Assembly (NCBI GenBank): GCA_014896455.1
Contig: JADBKJ010000026.1
Coordinates: 1-64,000 of the forward strand
Direction: 5' to 3'
Length of the DNA stretch: 64,000 nucleotides
Source of the DNA: Thermoanaerobacter sp.
GTDB lineage: Bacteria; Bacillota; Thermoanaerobacteria; Thermoanaerobacterales; Thermoanaerobacteraceae
This document shows, piece after piece, positions 28,139-37,160 of this stretch. The translations under genes and the position numbers were made by a program. The notes below the pieces were generated by a model that saw only the letters and a program-made list of their open reading frames with translations, did not search any database and was not told the DNA's origin. The stretch's first letter is position 1. Every line of letters begins with the position of its first letter.

Positions 28139-29476
28139 ATGTTGCACGGGACAATGAAAATAAATTCAAAGGGTCATTTGGAAATAGGTGGTTGCGATAC
28201 TGTAACTCTTGCAAAAAAGTTTGGTACACCGCTTTATGTAATAGATGAAGAGCTCTTAAGACAAAATTGTAGAGCATTTTACAATGGTTTTAAAAAAGAT
28301 TATCCAGGAAATGAAGTGATTTATGCCAGTAAAGCTTTCATGACAATGGCAATATGCAAAATAATTGAAGAAGAAAACTTGGGTCTTGATGTCGTTTCTG
28401 GTGGAGAATTATATACTGCGTTAAAAGCAGGATTCCCTGCTGAAAAAATATACTTTCACGGCAACAATAAATCGAAAGAAGAACTTATAATGGCATTAGA
28501 AAATAACATTGGGAGAATCATTGTAGATAATTGGTTTGAACTAAATATGTTAAATGACTTGGCAAAAAAGATGTATAAAGTCCCTAATATTTATATAAGA
28601 GTATCTCCTGGTGTAGAAGCTCATACTCACCAGTATGTAAAAACAGGACAAATAGATTCAAAATTTGGCTTCCCTCTTTTTAATGGAGACGCAATGAGAG
28701 CCATAGAATATGCTTTAACTTTGGAAAATGTAAATATAGTAGGTCTACATTCTCATATTGGCTCTCAGATTTTTGATGCAGAATCTTATAAAGCTGAAAT
28801 AGAAATTATGATGAATTTCTTAAAATTAGTAAAAGAATTTTTAGGTTGGGAAGTAGGGGAACTAGATTTAGGTGGAGGTTTTGGAATAGCGTATGTAGAA
28901 GAGGACGATCCCCAGCCAATCGAACAAATAGCTCAAGAAATAATGCAAGCAGTAAAGGAATATTCCGTTGCTTTAAATATAAAAATGCCAAACATAATTG
29001 TAGAGCCAGGTCGTTCTATAATAGGAAATGCTGGAACTACTCTTTACACAGTAGGAGCAATTAAAGACATACCAGGTGTTAGAAAATACGTAGCAGTAGA
29101 TGGAGGAATGTCTGATAATATACGTACCGCTTTATATGGAGCAAAATATGATGCTATTGTAGCTAATAAAGCTAAGAATATAAAATCAGAAAAAGTATCA
29201 ATAGCGGGAAAGCTTTGCGAATCAGGTGATATGCTAATCTGGGATATTACCCTACCTAAAATTGAAGAAGGAGATATTTTAGCAGTGCTGTGTACAGGTG
29301 CTTACAATTATTCGATGGCCAGCAATTATAACAGGTTACCTCGTCCTGCTACAGTACTCGTATCTAATGGTCAGGCTGACATAATCGTTGCGCGAGAAAC
29401 TTATGAAGACTTAATCCGAAATGATATAATCCCAGAAAGGCTAACCAATGAAAAGAGAAAAATCGCTAATTATTAA
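28139..29476 (+). CDS. lysA: Diaminopimelate decarboxylase
   Basis: PLP enzyme that converts meso-diaminopimelate to L-lysine, the last step of lysine synthesis. A fold-type III barrel is visible with the PLP lysine in VIYASKAFMT (near residue 65), the HSHIGSQI motif near 205, the GGGFGI phosphate-binding loop and the EPGRSIIGNAG motif. The C-terminal CESGDML and GAYNYSMASNYN motifs supply the active-site Cys and Tyr. Length of 445 residues is normal. It is under the lysine riboswitch and is monocistronic, converging on the L25 gene. Confidence 0.95.
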   Translation: MLHGTMKINSKGHLEIGGCDTVTLAKKFGTPLYVIDEELLRQNCRAFYNGFKKDYPGNEVIYASKAFMTMAICKIIEEENLGLDVVSGGELYTALKAGFPAEKIYFHGNNKSKEELIMALENNIGRIIVDNWFELNMLNDLAKKMYKVPNIYIRVSPGVEAHTHQYVKTGQIDSKFGFPLFNGDAMRAIEYALTLENVNIVGLHSHIGSQIFDAESYKAEIEIMMNFLKLVKEFLGWEVGELDLGGGFGIAYVEEDDPQPIEQIAQEIMQAVKEYSVALNIKMPNIIVEPGRSIIGNAGTTLYTVGAIKDIPGVRKYVAVDGGMSDNIRTALYGAKYDAIVANKAKNIKSEKVSIAGKLCESGDMLIWDITLPKIEEGDILAVLCTGAYNYSMASNYNRLPRPATVLVSNGQADIIVARETYEDLIRNDIIPERLTNEKRKIANY

Positions 29477-29507
29477 AAAAGAGAGGGATAACCCCTCTTT
29501 TTTATTA
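29476..29507. terminator. Bidirectional terminator between lysA and rplY
   Basis: AAAAAAGAG(A)GGG pairs with CCCCTCTTTTTT around ATAA. T-runs on both strands allow it to end both convergent genes. Confidence 0.8.
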
Positions 29508-30113
29508 TTCACTTTCTTTTGCTGTTTCAGTAACCTCTTCTTCTGCCTCTTCTTCTTCACTTTCTCTCGGTGCCAATACAGAAACTACAATCTCATCAGG
29601 GTCATCTACAACTTTTACTCCTTCAGGAACTTGTATATCTTTTACAAAAAGTGTATCTCCAATCTCTAAATTGCTTAAATTTACAACAATTTCTTGAGGA
29701 ATTTTGTCGGGTAAGCTTTCCACTGTCAACTCCCAAAGTTGATGCTGTACAATTCCACCTCTACTTTCAATAAGGCCTATTCCCTCAAATTTCAACGGAA
29801 CAGTAGCTTCAATTTCTTCATGCATTGACACTCTTTGGAAATCCACATGAATTATTTTCCCTTTCAAAGTATCTTCTTGAATTTCTTTAATAACCGCATT
29901 ATGAGTAGAACCATCCACAATCACATTGAGGAGGACATTCCTTCCATGTTTTTGTAGCAACCTTTGAAGCGTGTTATATTCCACTGCCAAAGGAATGCTC
30001 TCCGCCATACCCTTGCCATATAAAATAGCAGGAATATAGCCTTTATTTTTTAAACAGCGAGCTGCATTTTTACCAGCATCTCTTTTTATAGCTTCGATAC
30101 TGATTGGTTGCAT
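29505..30113 (-). CDS. rplY: Ribosomal protein bL25 (general stress protein Ctc type)
   Basis: 5S rRNA-binding ribosomal protein of the long Ctc form: an L25 domain (residues 1-90, GKNAARCLKNKGYIPAILYGK) and a beta-rich C-terminal domain with an acidic tail (EEEEAEEEV). I place the start at ATG 30113 (202 residues), as AAGGAGG lies just before it and the protein then begins with the family's usual MQPISIEAIKRD. The longer frame to 30206 adds 31 residues that do not look like L25 and would approach the tRNA promoter. Confidence 0.92.
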   Translation of the reverse strand: MQPISIEAIKRDAGKNAARCLKNKGYIPAILYGKGMAESIPLAVEYNTLQRLLQKHGRNVLLNVIVDGSTHNAVIKEIQEDTLKGKIIHVDFQRVSMHEEIEATVPLKFEGIGLIESRGGIVQHQLWELTVESLPDKIPQEIVVNLSNLEIGDTLFVKDIQVPEGVKVVDDPDEIVVSVLAPRESEEEEAEEEVTETAKESE

Positions 30114-30185
30114 CTGCCATTCCTCCTTTTGCTTATTGCTTCCAAATACTATTTTACCACTACGTTTAATAAATATCAAATCCAT

Positions 30186-30214
30186 TTGACAGGTCAATTT
30201 TTTCATAGTAAACT
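30186..30214 (+). promoter_or_regulatory. Promoter of tRNA-Arg
   Basis: TTGACA (30186-30191) and TAAACT (30209-30214) are spaced by exactly 17 bases and end 16 bases before the tRNA 5' end. Confidence 0.65.
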
Positions 30215-30230
30215 TTTATGTGTAAAGTGT

Positions 30231-30306
30231 GCGCCTGTAGCTCAGCGGATAGAGCGTTCGGCTCCGGACCGAAAGGTCGCAGGTTCGATTCCTGTCAGGC
30301 GCACCA
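30231..30306 (+). tRNA. tRNA-Arg (anticodon CCG)
   Basis: A complete 76-nt cloverleaf with encoded CCA. The acceptor GCGCCTG pairs with CAGGCGC, the anticodon stem TTCGG/CCGAA holds loop CTCCGGA (anticodon CCG, reading CGG codons), and the T arm is GCAGG-TTCGATT-CCTGT. It stands alone between rplY and a HAD phosphatase gene. Confidence 0.96.
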
Positions 30307-30315
30307 TTTATTTCA

Positions 30316-30996
30316 TTAGTTTTTAACAATATCTTCCGCATTGTTTAATTCATCTATGATTCCTAACAACTCTTCTCCTAAAGAACTTATAATAAAATCA
30401 GCTTCTGATAAGTCCTGATTTCCGGAATTAGGATTTTTAAAACCTATCACTTTCATCCCTGCTTTTTTAGCACCATAAACTCCATTATATGAATCCTCAA
30501 TTACAACACACTCATGAGGTTTTACTTTTAATTTGCCCGCTGTATATAAAAATATATCTGGTGCTGGTTTGCTATTTTTTACATAGTCTCCAGATACAAG
30601 CACCTCAAAGCATTTATCAATTCCCAACTTTTTCACAACTAATTCTATCACATCTATAGGAGAGGAAGAAGCAACAGCTAATTTATACTCTTTCTCAAAA
30701 AGCCTTTTTACTATCTCTGTTATACCTTCTATAGGAATTATTTCGCCTGTTTTCAAAACATGCTCTAAATACCTTTTTCTATCTACTTCTACGAGCTCTT
30801 CTACGCTTTGAGAAAGATTAAATCTTTCTTTAATTTTCCTCCACATGTAATAAGAAGAAGTCCCTACAAATGTCATGTGTTCTTCTTCTGTTATCTCTAC
30901 TCCTAAACTTTTGAATAATTCCTCTTCTAATTTAATGTGTATTGGCTCACTGTCAATAATTACACCGTCCATGTCAAAAATAATTGCTTTAATCAT
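30316..30996 (-). CDS. HAD-superfamily phosphatase, beta-phosphoglucomutase-like
   Basis: A 226-residue HAD subfamily IA protein. The nucleophile motif is DMDGVIIDSE (residues 8-17), motif II is ASSSP near 110, the Lys of motif III is in KNSKPAPDIF and motif IV is VIEDSYNG. Subclass I helical cap follows motif I. Related proteins are beta-phosphoglucomutases or sugar-phosphate phosphatases; the substrate cannot be fixed. Monocistronic, start ATG after AAGGAG. Confidence 0.8.
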   Translation of the reverse strand: MIKAIIFDMDGVIIDSEPIHIKLEEELFKSLGVEITEEEHMTFVGTSSYYMWRKIKERFNLSQSVEELVEVDRKRYLEHVLKTGEIIPIEGITEIVKRLFEKEYKLAVASSSPIDVIELVVKKLGIDKCFEVLVSGDYVKNSKPAPDIFLYTAGKLKVKPHECVVIEDSYNGVYGAKKAGMKVIGFKNPNSGNQDLSEADFIISSLGEELLGIIDELNNAEDIVKN

Positions 30997-31118
30997 TTCA
31001 TCAACTCCTTATGAATTTATTAGATATCTCTTTCTATTTTCAAGTAATCCACTTTAAATCATTTTCTTTTGATGTTCTTTTGGAATTAATATTCATATAA
31101 TCCTTTATTTTATAAATC

Positions 31119-31526
31119 TTACTTATTTTCTATCTTAATGACCATTCCCAATTTTCTTTTTAAATCTTCAAGATATTTTAAATGCTTATCCTTTATATCG
31201 TTATAAATCTCTAAAGATAATTTTTTATCGTAAATATGTAAAGTTTTATTTCTATCCATTAACATATCTATCCAAGCTTCTCCATTATCTATTAAATGAT
31301 TTTCATAAGCTGCCCTGATAACACTCCTCGGACTGTTTACTTCAATCCCTTCATAAGCAAGATAATCTTTCATAAGTTTCCACGCTAATTCAAAAGTAAA
31401 TTCAAATCTTTGTATTGCCCCATCAATAATTATCTCATTCTCTATCTCGATATCAAAGGCTTCTTTTAAACGCATAAAAGCATTTTTAAAATCTTCAAAT
31501 CTCTGAAGTAATCTTTTTTCTATCAT
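31119..31526 (-). CDS. HEPN-domain protein, HepT-like toxin
   Basis: A 135-residue all-helical protein of the nucleotidyltransferase-substrate-binding (HI0074/HepT) family. The HEPN RNase motif R-x4-H-x-Y is present as RNKTLHIY (R92, H97, Y99). The typical segment IQRFEFTFELAWKLMKDYL is at about 38-56. It follows the MNT gene by about 18 bp, the usual order for a MntA-HepT toxin-antitoxin pair in which the nucleotidyltransferase modifies the motif Tyr. Toxin activity is inferred from the family. Confidence 0.82.
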   Translation of the reverse strand: MIEKRLLQRFEDFKNAFMRLKEAFDIEIENEIIIDGAIQRFEFTFELAWKLMKDYLAYEGIEVNSPRSVIRAAYENHLIDNGEAWIDMLMDRNKTLHIYDKKLSLEIYNDIKDKHLKYLEDLKRKLGMVIKIENK

Positions 31527-31544
31527 ATACCTCTACTCCATCCT

Positions 31545-31850
31545 TCAATATATTTTTTTTAATTCCTCTTTCGCAATACTTTTAAAACTTACTACATCAA
31601 AGTCAAGAGGAGTATTTAATTCTCTTAAATCAAATTCTAAAAGATTTATCTCTGTATGTGTTATTTCATCTCCAAAAATACAAATATCAATATCCGACGT
31701 TTTTTTAAAATCTCCCCGACCTCTGGAACCAAAAATAACTGCTTTTTCAACACTTGTATATTTTGATATCACCTTTATTATTTCTTTTAATAGTGTGACA
31801 GACAATCCTGTTTTCTTACTAATATCTAGAAATTCTAATTCTCTTTTCAT
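31545..31850 (-). CDS. MNT-domain nucleotidyltransferase, MntA-like antitoxin
   Basis: A 101-residue minimal nucleotidyltransferase. The active site is GSRGRGDFKKTSDIDIC: GS at 41-42 and the metal-binding Asps at 53 and 55, all intact. In characterised pairs such proteins transfer AMP to the tyrosine of HepT and neutralise it. The gene precedes the HEPN partner, with GAGGTTTGGG before the ATG. A broken relative lies at 2735-2935, where no HEPN partner remains. Confidence 0.83.
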   Translation of the reverse strand: MKRELEFLDISKKTGLSVTLLKEIIKVISKYTSVEKAVIFGSRGRGDFKKTSDIDICIFGDEITHTEINLLEFDLRELNTPLDFDVVSFKSIAKEELKKIY

Positions 31851-31868
31851 ATCCCAAACCTCTCAATA

Positions 31869-32375
31869 TTATCTAAAAAGCTTCCTTGGTATATATCTTG
31901 CTATCGCTTCCAACATTTTTTCATTTGGCTCAAAAAATAGTAAAGTTTTTACTCCCCCATTTTCAAACACTGCAAAATACACATCAGGAGAAGACATAGA
32001 ACTTACCGCTTCAATTCGATTTTTAATAGCTTTTATGTCTTCTGTGAGCTTGTCACTATTAACCTTTGCCATAACTTCAAAATCTCTGCAGTCAACGCTT
32101 ATAACATGTTTCCTTCTTTTTTGGTCAATTATTTTGTCTACATCCAATTCACTGTTTGTAAGTGAATATTCAAACTCAATATTTCTCGACCTTATTAAGT
32201 AATACGCTAAATAGCCAAACAAAAGCAAAAAGAAAATCAAAAAATTTCTAACTATTGGTATAAAAGGTATCACGCCAAACACAATAATTAATGTAGCCAC
32301 CACAACACCAATACTAAATAGAATATCCTTCGAAGCTTTTTGCTTTTTGACTAATCTTTCGATAAATACATCCAT
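31869..32375 (-). CDS. Membrane protein with two N-terminal helices, function unknown
   Basis: A 168-residue protein. Two adjacent transmembrane helices (about 20-40 and 46-65) form a hairpin, and the C-terminal 100 residues are cytoplasmic (DVDKIIDQKRRKHVISVDCR, then a segment with YFAVFENGGVKTLLFF). It may belong to the DUF6106 group, a recollection I cannot check here. It lies between the HepT-MntA pair and the FtsA-like gene on the same strand. ATG follows AGAGGTG. Confidence 0.6.
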   Translation of the reverse strand: MDVFIERLVKKQKASKDILFSIGVVVATLIIVFGVIPFIPIVRNFLIFFLLLFGYLAYYLIRSRNIEFEYSLTNSELDVDKIIDQKRRKHVISVDCRDFEVMAKVNSDKLTEDIKAIKNRIEAVSSMSSPDVYFAVFENGGVKTLLFFEPNEKMLEAIARYIPRKLFR

Positions 32376-32454
32376 TCTTTTTTCACCTCTCCCTTAATTA
32401 TATCAGCAATGTCAAAATTCCACAACTTTATATATTTAAAAGCGAATAAAATTA

Positions 32455-32484
32455 AAGTCTCCACCCTTTTAAAAGCGGAGACTT
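32455..32484. terminator. Terminator of the FtsA-like gene
   Basis: AAGTCTCC and GGAGACTT pair across a 14-base loop that itself has some self-complementarity; the minus strand continues TAATTTTATT after the stem. Confidence 0.6.
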
Positions 32485-32493
32485 CACCTACTT

Positions 32494-34251
32494 TTATATT
32501 TCAATTTCAATATTATCTCCTGGCTTCAATATATCTGTATAGGAGGCACGTCTTCCATTAAGTTTCATTTCTGGAACTTTGTCATTATCCAGTTTCAAAT
32601 CTATAAAATTAAATACGTCTATAAACAGATACTCTTCTTTCCCCTTTAGCACTACTTCTTTACCATTTACTGTTACAACAAAACTTGTTGAATCTTCTTT
32701 TATAATTATCTCATCCCCATTTTTTATAACATAATTTTGGTCCACTTTTGAATCATTTACAAAAATTATTTTCCCTTTTTGCTGCTTTAGTAGTTCACCG
32801 GCAGTTATTGTAGCATCTTGCCCTTTTTGACCTTTTATAATTGTTATTTCGTCTCCATCTTTTATAGGAGTTTTTAAATTTGCTAATGAATCATTTACAT
32901 ATATTTTGGGAGGTGTTCCTTCTTCACCTTTAACAACGATTTTTTGGCCGTTAAGATTGAAAACTAAATCTTTGCCATTTTGCACAATTAAATTTTTAGA
33001 GTCATAGTTTATAGCAACTAAAGCATCCATTACCGTGGGATTTTTTATGTTAAAAATCTTTATTCTTTCATTGTCAATAGAAACTTTTATAAAGTCCTTT
33101 CTCTTATTTATCATTGCAGAATAAGCTATTCCTATTGGAGTTATGCTTTCAGGACCTTTTAACGTCTTCCCTTTGTAATCTAAAATTTCTACTGATTTTA
33201 TATCTCGTACAGATACTCTATTTATAGGTAAATTCAATATAGATGCTATTTCTTCAGGCAAATTAGGAAGATTACTACTGCCACCGACTAAAAATACCGC
33301 AGAAGGGCTTTTACCATTATATTTTATAATTTCATTGCATATCTTTTGCGCCAAAACTTTAACTTGTGGCGCTATAATTTCCATTACTTCTCCTTTTGTT
33401 ATTTTGTGCTCTATATTTAACACGTCTTTGAATTTGATTTCTTTTTTTGTGCTTTTTTTTATTTTCTCAGCTGTATTAAAATCGGTGAGGAAATAGGTAG
33501 CAATTGATTCTGTAATTTCATCACCGGCATAAGGCACCATAGAATATGCTATTATGTTTCCTTCTTTTGATATAGCAATATCAGAAGTACCTGCTCCTAT
33601 ATCTACAAGAGCTATATTCAACATCCGAATTTCAGGTGGAATTGCCACATTTATTGCTGCTATAGGCTCTAACGTGATATATGAAACCTCCAACCCAGCT
33701 TTTTTTATTGCAGCATAAAGCCCTTCTACTACATCGTAAGGAAGAAAAGTAGCTAAAATTTCTACTGCTATTTCACGGCCTTTATGTCCTTTTAAATTGG
33801 TAATAGGGAAACTATTTAAGTAATAATTGGATACTGTATAACCAACGGTATGATATTTTGTAACCCCTGATTGAGAAACAATGGAATTTTGTGCAATCTC
33901 AAGAGCTTCCAACTCGAGATTGTCTATATCTTCCACCGATATTTCGTGCTCTTCATCAATATTTTTTTCCGCTCTCGCAGATTGAGTTTTTAAAGACCTT
34001 CCCGCCGCCGCAATACATACTTCTGTCAATTTTATATTTAAAGAGTCTTCAAGCCTTCTCTTTATTTTTTCAACAACATTAGCAACTTTATCTATATCGT
34101 GAACTTGCCCATCAAACATTGCCCTACTTTCATGTTCCATCTGTTCAACAGCAAGCACTTGTAATTTTCCATTATTTTCAATTCCAGCTATCCCTACAAC
34201 TACCCTTGTTCCAATATCAAGAGCAAAAATAATATCACGGTTATCCATCAT
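32494..34251 (-). CDS. FtsA-like actin-family ATPase with C-terminal repeats
   Basis: A 585-residue protein. Residues 1-about 380 match the FtsA/PilM actin fold: ALDIGTRVVVGIAGI (phosphate 1), the SHS2-type insert with LTEVCIAAAGRSLK, ALVDIGAGTSDIAIS (phosphate 2) and VFLVGGSSNLPNLPEEIA (adenosine motif). The C-terminal 180 residues hold about three related beta-rich units of the form V-N-x...-GDEI-x-I (for example IKDGDEITIIKG and VIKNGDEIIIKE). The usual FtsA membrane-targeting amphipathic helix is not evident. No ftsZ neighbour is present, so it is probably a specialised paralogue rather than the main FtsA. Confidence 0.75.
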   Translation of the reverse strand: MMDNRDIIFALDIGTRVVVGIAGIENNGKLQVLAVEQMEHESRAMFDGQVHDIDKVANVVEKIKRRLEDSLNIKLTEVCIAAAGRSLKTQSARAEKNIDEEHEISVEDIDNLELEALEIAQNSIVSQSGVTKYHTVGYTVSNYYLNSFPITNLKGHKGREIAVEILATFLPYDVVEGLYAAIKKAGLEVSYITLEPIAAINVAIPPEIRMLNIALVDIGAGTSDIAISKEGNIIAYSMVPYAGDEITESIATYFLTDFNTAEKIKKSTKKEIKFKDVLNIEHKITKGEVMEIIAPQVKVLAQKICNEIIKYNGKSPSAVFLVGGSSNLPNLPEEIASILNLPINRVSVRDIKSVEILDYKGKTLKGPESITPIGIAYSAMINKRKDFIKVSIDNERIKIFNIKNPTVMDALVAINYDSKNLIVQNGKDLVFNLNGQKIVVKGEEGTPPKIYVNDSLANLKTPIKDGDEITIIKGQKGQDATITAGELLKQQKGKIIFVNDSKVDQNYVIKNGDEIIIKEDSTSFVVTVNGKEVVLKGKEEYLFIDVFNFIDLKLDNDKVPEMKLNGRRASYTDILKPGDNIEIEI

Positions 34252-34389
34252 TTAACCCCCGAAATTATTACTTTATAATTTTATTATACAATTTTACATA
34301 TTATTTCGGAAGGGCTTTTAACAAGTTTAATGTAGATTAACATTTTTAGTGTTATAAAAATTTTGTAATAAAATTTAAAAATAATTCCC

Positions 34390-34418
34390 TTGCACAAAAA
34401 GTTTATTCGCAGTAAAAT
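34390..34418 (+). promoter_or_regulatory. Promoter of the peptide-binding lipoprotein gene
   Basis: TTGCAC (34390-34395) and TAAAAT (34413-34418) are separated by 17 bases, about 30 bp upstream of the start codon. Confidence 0.6.
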
Positions 34419-34450
34419 ATTTTCAAAAAATGAATGGGGGAATACGGTTT

Positions 34451-36076
34451 ATGCGAAAAGTTGTAATCTTTTTTTTAACTTTTATTTTTATTATATCTGT
34501 TATTTTATCAGGATGCAGTGGTAAATCAGCACAAAGTACAGCAAATTCAACAAAAGAAAAACAAGTTTTAAGGTTAAATCTCGGTGAAGAACCACCTCGC
34601 TTAGATCCTCAAACCTCAACGGATGGAGTTTCTTTTCAAGTGCTTAATGCAGTATTGGAAGGTTTAGTAAGGCTTGGCCCCGATGAAATACCACAGAAAG
34701 GTTCAGGTTTAGCTAAAGATTGGAAAATATCTGAAGATGGTTTACATTACACTTTCTATTTAAAAGACAATATATATTGGAGCGATGGCAATCCCATAAC
34801 AGCCTATGATTTTGAATATTCTTGGAAAAGGGCATTAGATCCTAAAACAGCATCGGATTATGCCTATATAATGTTTCCAATAAAAAATGCAGAAAAATAT
34901 AATGCTGGTGAGGTCAGTGCTGATGAAGTAGGAGTAAAAGCATTAGACGACAAAACATTGCAAGTAGATTTAGAAGCTCCTACTCCTTATTTCTTAAGCT
35001 TAACGGCTTTTATAACATATCTGCCTTTAGAAAAATCCTTTGTAGAAAAAGTAGGAGATAAATTAGCCACAACTCCTGATACGCTTGTATACAGTGGTCC
35101 TTTCATATTAAAAGAATGGAATCATGAGCAAAATATTGTCCTGGTAAAAAATGATAAATACTGGGACAAAAACAATGTCAAATTAGATGAAATTTATATG
35201 GATATGGTTAAAGACATGAATACTATAGCTCAAAATTTTGATACAGGTCAATATGATGTAACAACTGTTACAGGTGATTATGTAGAAAAATATAAGGACA
35301 AACTTCAAATATATCCTAATGGTTTTACTTACTTTTTAGCATTTAATACAAAAAATCCGGTGTTTAAAAATGCAAATATAAGAAAAGCCTTCGGATTATC
35401 CCTCGATAGAAAGCAATTAACAGAAAATATTTTAAAAGATGGCTCTATACCTGCTTATGGATTTGTACCTTATGGCATTCCCGGGAAAAATGGTGAGTTC
35501 CGCAAAGAAGTTGGAGATTTATTCGAAGAAGATGTAGCACAGGCAAAAGAATTACTGGCTAAAGGAATGAAAGAATTAGGCATAACTACTTTGCCTAAAA
35601 TAGTCCTTTTAGCTGATGACACAGATGTAGCTAAAAGAGAATCTCAAGCAATTCAAGAGTTTTGGAGAAAAAATCTAGGTGTAAATGTAGAACTGCAAAA
35701 TGTTCCATTTAAGATAAGATTGCAAATGTACTCACAAGGACAATTCGATGTAATGTTGACAAGATGGGGAGCCGATTACAACGATCCAATGACTTTTATG
35801 GACCTGTGGGTCACTGAAACGAGTGGCGAGCCAAATCGGGTTTTTTACTCAAATCCTGAATATGATAGGTTAATTGCAGAAGCAAAAAGTACTAATAATA
35901 ATGAAATAAGAATGGAAAACATGAAAAAAGCTGAAGAAATTCTGATGGAAGATATGCCAATTTCTCCACTGTTTTTCTCAGCTACTGCTTATGTACAGCA
36001 GGATTACGTAAAAGGAATTGTAAGGCACGCAGTTGGCGTGGATAATGATTGGAAATGGGCATATATAGAAAAATAA
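34451..36076 (+). CDS. Oligopeptide ABC transporter substrate-binding lipoprotein
   Basis: An OppA-type (SBP family 5) extracellular receptor of about 541 residues. The signal peptide ends in the lipobox ILSGC, so the mature protein is lipid-anchored. Family motifs include LRLNLGEEPPRLDPQ, GLAKDWKISEDGLHYTFYLK and WSDGNPITAYDFEYSWKRAL. The start is placed at ATG 34451 because GGGGGA precedes it; the ATG at 34430 lies upstream of that site. No permease or ATPase genes adjoin, so it may feed a transporter encoded elsewhere. Confidence 0.88.
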   Translation: MRKVVIFFLTFIFIISVILSGCSGKSAQSTANSTKEKQVLRLNLGEEPPRLDPQTSTDGVSFQVLNAVLEGLVRLGPDEIPQKGSGLAKDWKISEDGLHYTFYLKDNIYWSDGNPITAYDFEYSWKRALDPKTASDYAYIMFPIKNAEKYNAGEVSADEVGVKALDDKTLQVDLEAPTPYFLSLTAFITYLPLEKSFVEKVGDKLATTPDTLVYSGPFILKEWNHEQNIVLVKNDKYWDKNNVKLDEIYMDMVKDMNTIAQNFDTGQYDVTTVTGDYVEKYKDKLQIYPNGFTYFLAFNTKNPVFKNANIRKAFGLSLDRKQLTENILKDGSIPAYGFVPYGIPGKNGEFRKEVGDLFEEDVAQAKELLAKGMKELGITTLPKIVLLADDTDVAKRESQAIQEFWRKNLGVNVELQNVPFKIRLQMYSQGQFDVMLTRWGADYNDPMTFMDLWVTETSGEPNRVFYSNPEYDRLIAEAKSTNNNEIRMENMKKAEEILMEDMPISPLFFSATAYVQQDYVKGIVRHAVGVDNDWKWAYIEK

Positions 36077-36087
36077 GGTTTAAAATT

Positions 36088-36108
36088 GGGAGGCTTATAT
36101 TGCCTCCC
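36088..36108 (+). terminator. Terminator after the peptide-binding lipoprotein gene
   Basis: GGGAGGC and GCCTCCC form a 7-bp stem with loop TTATATT, followed by CTTAATT. It lies 12 bp after the lipoprotein stop and just before the convergent activase gene. Confidence 0.65.
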
Positions 36109-36113
36109 CTTAA

Positions 36114-37097
36114 TTAACTAGCTGTATTTGCATGGACTTTCTTGCTAGTGCTGTTAGACCATCTGCCGCACTTATCTCCCCATCTTGAAATTACCTCATC
36201 TCCTTGTATGAACTCTACGACTTCGCATCGATTTGGGCAAGCAGTACACTCAAAACCTACCGCTCTATATTTAAAGTCACTTACTTCAAAGCCTTTAAAG
36301 GAAGTATATCCTTTTTCTTTTACTGCTTCTTTTGCCAATATTGCTGCCCCGATGGCTCCCATCACTCCGTAATGTTCAGGCACATATACTTTCATCCCTA
36401 ATGCCTTTTCAAATGCTGCCTTTATTCCCTTATTAGCGGCAACACCACCTTGAAACACTACTGGCTCTTTTATTTCTTTCCCCTTCCCTACATTATTTAG
36501 ATAATTTCTAACAAGGGCATCACACAAGCCACTTATTATGTCTGGAAGAGCATATCCCATCTGCTGCTTATGAATCATGTCAGATTCTGCAAAAACACTA
36601 CATCTACCCGCAATTCTGACAGGACTTTTAGATTGCAAGGCTATGTCTCCAAACTGTTCGATAGGAATATTTAACCGGTATGCTTGCTGGTCAAGAAAAG
36701 AACCGGTGCCTGCTGCACAGACTGTATTCATTGCAAAATCTACTACTACCCCATCTTTTAAAATTATGACCTTTGAGTCTTGTCCCCCTATTTCAATTAC
36801 CGTTTTGACATCCTTTATTACATTGGAAGCTGCTACAGCATGAGCAGTAATTTCGTTTTTGACAATGTCTGCCCCTACCATCAAGCCAGTCAATTGCCTT
36901 GCACTCCCTGTGGTGCCTACTCCTTTAATAATCATATCTCCTATTTTATTTTTTATCTCGCGAAGAGCATTTTGAACTGCTTTAATAGGTTGACCCTGTG
37001 TCCTTATGTAAACAGAATCTACTACTCTATTATTCTCATCAATTACTGCAATATTAGTACTAACAGAACCTACGTCTATCCCCAAGTAACCTTTCAT
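36114..37097 (-). CDS. CoA-dehydratase activase (HgdC/BadF family)
   Basis: A 327-residue ASKHA ATPase that transfers an electron to a 2-hydroxyacyl-CoA dehydratase or benzoyl-CoA reductase-type partner. Nucleotide-binding motifs GIDVGSVSTNIAVID and IEIGGQDSKVI are present. The [4Fe-4S] ligand Cys are expected in NTVCAAGTGSFLDQQ and AGRCSVFAESDMIHK, both intact. A C-terminal extension has FECTACPNRCEVVEF and a further Cys (DKCGRWSN), which is not in the shortest activases. No dehydratase gene is nearby, so its partner is unknown. Confidence 0.83.
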   Translation of the reverse strand: MKGYLGIDVGSVSTNIAVIDENNRVVDSVYIRTQGQPIKAVQNALREIKNKIGDMIIKGVGTTGSARQLTGLMVGADIVKNEITAHAVAASNVIKDVKTVIEIGGQDSKVIILKDGVVVDFAMNTVCAAGTGSFLDQQAYRLNIPIEQFGDIALQSKSPVRIAGRCSVFAESDMIHKQQMGYALPDIISGLCDALVRNYLNNVGKGKEIKEPVVFQGGVAANKGIKAAFEKALGMKVYVPEHYGVMGAIGAAILAKEAVKEKGYTSFKGFEVSDFKYRAVGFECTACPNRCEVVEFIQGDEVISRWGDKCGRWSNSTSKKVHANTAS

Positions 37098-37160
37098 ATC
37101 TAACCTCCTAATTGTTCATTTATTTTACATTTTTGCCTTTAAAATCATTTTTTATACTCT

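Noticed and set aside
29505-30206. L25 protein starting at 30206
   Set aside because: The extra 31 residues do not resemble L25, and a strong AAGGAGG site sits before the ATG at 30113.
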